Assembly: GCA_024636595.1 (NCBI GenBank) | Contig: JAGXGT010000102.1 | Coordinates: 1 to 18,266 of the forward strand | Source: Sphingomonadales bacterium | GTDB lineage: Bacteria; Pseudomonadota; Alphaproteobacteria; Sphingomonadales; Sphingomonadaceae | Reading direction: 5' to 3' | DNA length: 18,266 bases | Shown here: one piece after another, positions 14,919 through 18,266 of the stretch | How positions within the stretch are numbered: the first letter of the stretch is position 1 | Layout of the letters: each line of letters opens with the position of its first letter | The notes under the pieces: generated by a model | What the model was told of the DNA's origin: nothing | Databases searched by the model: none | Seen by the model: only the letters and a program-made list of their open reading frames with translations | Translations under genes and position numbers: made by a program

Positions 14919-17900
14919 TGCGCTGGCGGACCTTCATGACCAGCAATAGCAAATTGATCCTCGCAGGACTGGGCGCATTGGCGCTGACCGTTGCTCCGGC
15001 ATCCTTGCTGCTCGCGGCAGGCAAGGAAAAGCCGCAAAAAATCGATTATAGCTTCACCCCCCCTGCCCCGCAGAATCAGAGCTGGGACGAAGCGCAAGCG
15101 AAGAGCAGCGGTTGCCAGAGCTGCCACACAGACAGCGACCAGAAGACCATGCACGAGACACCGGCCGTGGTGCTCGGCTGTGTAGATTGTCATGGCGGCG
15201 ATGCATCAGTGGTCGGCGACAACAAATGGGGCAAGAACAGCCTCGCCTATATGGATGCACTGACCAAAGCGCATGTTTTGCCCAAATATCCGGAAAGCTG
15301 GCACTGGCCGTCATCCGCCAATCCCAAGCGCAGTTATGGTCTGCTGAACAATGAATCGCCAGAATTTGTACGCTTTGTCAATCCGTCTGACTATCGCGTC
15401 GCGCGTGAATCCTGCGGTGCCTGCCATATGGAGATCATCGAGGCTTCCGAACGATCACTGATGGCAACAGGCGCAATGCTATGGGGCGGAGCCGCCTATA
15501 ATAACGGCATTGTCCCGTTCAAAAATTACGTGTTTGGCGAGGCCTATACCCGTACGGGCGAAGCGGCGACGATCAAGTCGCCCGGCAATCCGCACGGTAC
15601 GGTAACCGATGCCGAGAAGGCCCGCGGCGCGCTGCCAATTCTATATCCCTTGCCGACCTGGCACACGGTTCCGCCGGGCGATATTTTCCGTGTGTTTGAG
15701 CGCGGTGGTCGCAATATAAACACCCAGTTCCCGGAAATCGGACTGCCCAATATCGGCGGTATCATCCAGCGGCTGGAAGAGCCCGGTCGTCCCGATCTCA
15801 AGCAGTCAAACCGCGGTCCCGGCACCGGCCTGCGCGTCGCCATTCCGGTGCTCAATATCCACAAGACCCGGCTCAATGATCCATTCATGTGGTTCATGGG
15901 CACCAACGACCAACCCGGCGACTATCGCCAGTCCGGCTGCGCCGGTTGCCACGTCGTCTACGCCAATGACCGCGAACCTCGGCACAGCTTGATCTGGGCC
16001 AAATATGGCCGGGATGGACAGACACAGACCGTCGATCCGACCATCAGGAATCTGAAAGAGGGCGAACATCGGTTCGGCAGCTTTGGCACCTATGATGCCT
16101 CCCATGGCGGCGGACATGAGCCAAAGGCAAAATCACATGGCGAAGACGCTGCTCATAGTGAAGCCGCGAGCCATGGCGACGATCATGCAGTCGAGACCGA
16201 TCCTGCGAAGCGCGAAAAAGGCCATCCGATACAACATGCCTTCACCCGCGCGATTCCAACCGCCCAGTGCATGAACTGTCATATGCACCAGCCGAATATC
16301 TTCCTGAACAGCTATCTTGGCTACACGATGTGGGATTATGAATCGGACGCGCCCTATATGTGGCCGGGCCCGGACAACAAGACGCCCAAGCCGGAAGGCA
16401 TGAGCGACGCAGAATATCAGAAGAAATATAAGCAGCAGCAATATCCTAACGCTGAAGAAGTGCGCAAGGTGCTCGACAGAAATCCGGAAGGCGCCGCGCC
16501 CAAGGGGCTGTGGGCCGATATCGATTTCCTCCGCAATGTCTATGATCTCAACAGCGAGGTCAAGGATACACAATTTGCCGACTATCATGGTCATGGCTGG
16601 AATTTCCGGGCCGTACTGAAACGCGACCGCGATGGCAATCTGCTCGACGCCGAGGGCAATCAGGCGAGCTACAGCACCGATACCGAGAATATTGTCGCCA
16701 ATGATGATCCTGAAAAATTCCGCAAGGAAGGCGAAGGCAAGTTCGTCGAAGCGGGAATCAATCCGGGCAAATCGGTTCATATGATGAGCATCCATGCCGA
16801 AGTCGGGATGCAATGCGCCGATTGTCATTTCGCGCAGGATAGCCATGGCAATGGTCTCATCTACGGCGAAGTCGCCAATGCCGTCGAAATCAACTGCAAG
16901 GATTGTCACGGTACCGCCGATGCCTTTCCGACCTTGATGACCAGCAATCTCGCGGCCCGGCCAAAAGGCAAGAATCTTGCCCTGCTCCGCAACGCCAATG
17001 GCGAGCGACGCTTCGAATGGTTTAATGACCCCAATGGCAAACGCGTGCTGATCCAGCGGTCGATCGTCGATCCCAAACTCAGTTGGCGGGTCAGCCTCGT
17101 CAAGAATAGCGTCGATCGTTCGCATCCCGATTTCAATCTCAAGGCGGCGCGGGCGAAGCTTATGTCCAAAAGCGGCGCAGAAACGGGCAAATATGCCTTT
17201 GGCAGCGGCGTTGCGATGGGTGATCGGGCGCATAAAGACGAAAATATGGTCTGCTTCACCTGTCACCTCAGCTGGACAACAAGCTGCGGTGGCTGCCATC
17301 TCCCGATCGAAGCCAACTGGCAGGCCGACAGCCATAAATATGAAGGTGGCACGACGCGGAACTATGCGACTTATAACCCGCAGGTCGCCCGTGACCAGAT
17401 GTTCCAGCTCGGCCGGCACCAGACCAGCAAGGGCAATGTCATTGCACCGGTTCGCTCCACTTCGGCCCTGATCCTGTCGTCGACCAACATCAATCGCGAA
17501 CGCATCTATGTCCAGCAGCCGCCGATTTCCGGCATTGGTTTCTCATCGCAAGCTTTCGCACCGCATTTTCCGCACACCGTGCGCAAGACCGAGACAAAAC
17601 AATGTTCTGACTGTCACGTCAGCGAGGCCAATGACAATAATGCGATCATGGCTCAGACATTGCTGCAGGGTACGAATTTCGTCAATTTCATCGGCCTCCA
17701 CGCCTGGGTTGGACTGGAAAAAGGCTTTGAAGCGGTCCGGGTAACGGAATGGGATGAACCACAGGCCGTCATCGGCTCCTATCTGCAAAAATATGCCTAT
17801 CCCGATTATTGGCGTATGCATGTTGAAAACAACAACCGCGAACTGATCGACTGGGTGCGCGGCGAACGGCTCGACAAGGATTTCTCAGGCGAAACCAAGG

Positions 17901-18266
17901 CGCTCGAAGAATTCAAGAATGTGGTTCAGGGTACTGGCGATGCGGTGCGATGCCTGCAACTGCGCGGCGAATATATGTTCGTGGCCGAAGGCAAAGGCGG
18001 TTTCCGCGCTTATGATGTCGCTTCTATCGGCAACAAGGGTTTCTCTGAACGCATCGTCAAAGCCCCCTTCTCCTCGCTCGGCCATGATACGCATGTCGAT
18101 AGCAAAAACGCGACCTGCATGGCGCTGGCTACCAACCAGCCGATCGCGCCAACCCGCAACACCAAGGAACTGAGGGAAGTTAATGAAGAACAGGCTTTCC
18201 ATCCGATCTATAATTATGCGGTGATCACCGATAGCGAAGAAGGCCTGATCCTGGTCGATATCAACA
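14918..18266 (+). CDS. Large decahaem c-type cytochrome with C-terminal LVIVD-type beta-propeller (3' partial)
   Basis: The frame stays open from ATG 14918 to the right edge, at least 1116 codons, so the stop is not seen. A signal peptide (hydrophobic KLILAGLGALALTVAPASLL, cleavage near LLA-AGK) sends it out of the cytoplasm. Ten CXXCH motifs start at residues 66, 88, 166, 341, 451, 633, 660, 779, 790 and 896; the pair at 779/790 is only six residues apart and should hold stacked haems. Between motifs 4 and 5 is a His-rich segment (six His, about 398-425). After the last haem, LRGEYMFVAEGKGGFRAYDVA (about 1016-1036) and YAVITDSEEGLILVDI (about 1100-1115) match LVIVD-repeat blades. ATG 14936, after GGCGGA, is an equally good start. 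It is coupled to the barrel gene by a TGATG overlap. Likely role: periplasmic or surface electron-transfer protein or oxidoreductase; substrate unknown. Confidence 0.9.
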   Translation, partial: MRWRTFMTSNSKLILAGLGALALTVAPASLLLAAGKEKPQKIDYSFTPPAPQNQSWDEAQAKSSGCQSCHTDSDQKTMHETPAVVLGCVDCHGGDASVVGDNKWGKNSLAYMDALTKAHVLPKYPESWHWPSSANPKRSYGLLNNESPEFVRFVNPSDYRVARESCGACHMEIIEASERSLMATGAMLWGGAAYNNGIVPFKNYVFGEAYTRTGEAATIKSPGNPHGTVTDAEKARGALPILYPLPTWHTVPPGDIFRVFERGGRNINTQFPEIGLPNIGGIIQRLEEPGRPDLKQSNRGPGTGLRVAIPVLNIHKTRLNDPFMWFMGTNDQPGDYRQSGCAGCHVVYANDREPRHSLIWAKYGRDGQTQTVDPTIRNLKEGEHRFGSFGTYDASHGGGHEPKAKSHGEDAAHSEAASHGDDHAVETDPAKREKGHPIQHAFTRAIPTAQCMNCHMHQPNIFLNSYLGYTMWDYESDAPYMWPGPDNKTPKPEGMSDAEYQKKYKQQQYPNAEEVRKVLDRNPEGAAPKGLWADIDFLRNVYDLNSEVKDTQFADYHGHGWNFRAVLKRDRDGNLLDAEGNQASYSTDTENIVANDDPEKFRKEGEGKFVEAGINPGKSVHMMSIHAEVGMQCADCHFAQDSHGNGLIYGEVANAVEINCKDCHGTADAFPTLMTSNLAARPKGKNLALLRNANGERRFEWFNDPNGKRVLIQRSIVDPKLSWRVSLVKNSVDRSHPDFNLKAARAKLMSKSGAETGKYAFGSGVAMGDRAHKDENMVCFTCHLSWTTSCGGCHLPIEANWQADSHKYEGGTTRNYATYNPQVARDQMFQLGRHQTSKGNVIAPVRSTSALILSSTNINRERIYVQQPPISGIGFSSQAFAPHFPHTVRKTETKQCSDCHVSEANDNNAIMAQTLLQGTNFVNFIGLHAWVGLEKGFEAVRVTEWDEPQAVIGSYLQKYAYPDYWRMHVENNNRELIDWVRGERLDKDFSGETKALEEFKNVVQGTGDAVRCLQLRGEYMFVAEGKGGFRAYDVASIGNKGFSERIVKAPFSSLGHDTHVDSKNATCMALATNQPIAPTRNTKELREVNEEQAFHPIYNYAVITDSEEGLILVDIN

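Noticed and set aside
16133..17419. Minus-strand open frame of 428 codons opposite the decahaem gene
   Set aside because: It covers haem motifs 5 to 9 of an uninterrupted + strand frame; the antisense translation is only composition-driven Ile/Ala/Phe/Arg-rich.

Overview
The window looks like chromosomal DNA from an alphaproteobacterium, most likely of the order Sphingomonadales. I base this on a GC-rich, GC3-biased codon style, a CysRS with the SGEFLRLQLL-type sequence downstream of KMSKS that I associate with sphingomonads, and a large filamentous-haemagglutinin-like repeat protein with a Pro-Thr linker and acidic tail. All genes I accept lie on the + strand. No tRNA, rRNA, insertion sequence or CRISPR array is visible, and no gene-free stretch exceeds about 215 bases.

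Layout. (1) 2-3382: the 3' part of a very long Gly/Ala/Asn/Asp-rich beta-strand-repeat surface protein. (2) 3438-4949: cysS, encoding cysteinyl-tRNA synthetase. Its second half (about 4326-4945) is in a clearly different codon dialect and is broken by an in-frame TAG at 4806-4808, although the rest of the normal C-terminus continues in the same frame. (3) 4946-5896: a D-2-hydroxyacid dehydrogenase whose ATG overlaps the original cysS stop as ATGA. (4) 6040-9137: a ThDP-dependent acetolactate-synthase-like enzyme followed at once by an aldehyde dehydrogenase, which looks like a two-gene metabolic unit.

(5) 9350 to beyond the right edge: the most interesting part, a compact four-gene redox operon. 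It encodes a membrane-targeted pentahaem cytochrome with one CX4CH site; a lipoprotein with two GlcG/HbpS-like domains; a 708-residue predicted outer-membrane beta-barrel with an acidic N-terminal extension; and a very large secreted cytochrome with ten CXXCH motifs, a His-rich insertion and the start of a C-terminal LVIVD-type beta-propeller. This last gene is open to the end of the window. Gene gaps are 11 and 5 nt, then a 1-nt overlap, so the four are probably co-expressed.

Working model (inference): periplasmic cytochrome, outer-membrane barrel and large multihaem protein form a porin-cytochrome-like electron conduit or an outer-membrane redox enzyme, with the tandem HbpS-like lipoprotein as a haem-, metal- or small-molecule-binding partner. 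The layout resembles Mtr/Pcc extracellular electron transfer loci in logic, but I recognise none of the components as MtrA/B/C or OmcB-type proteins, and the substrate is unknown.
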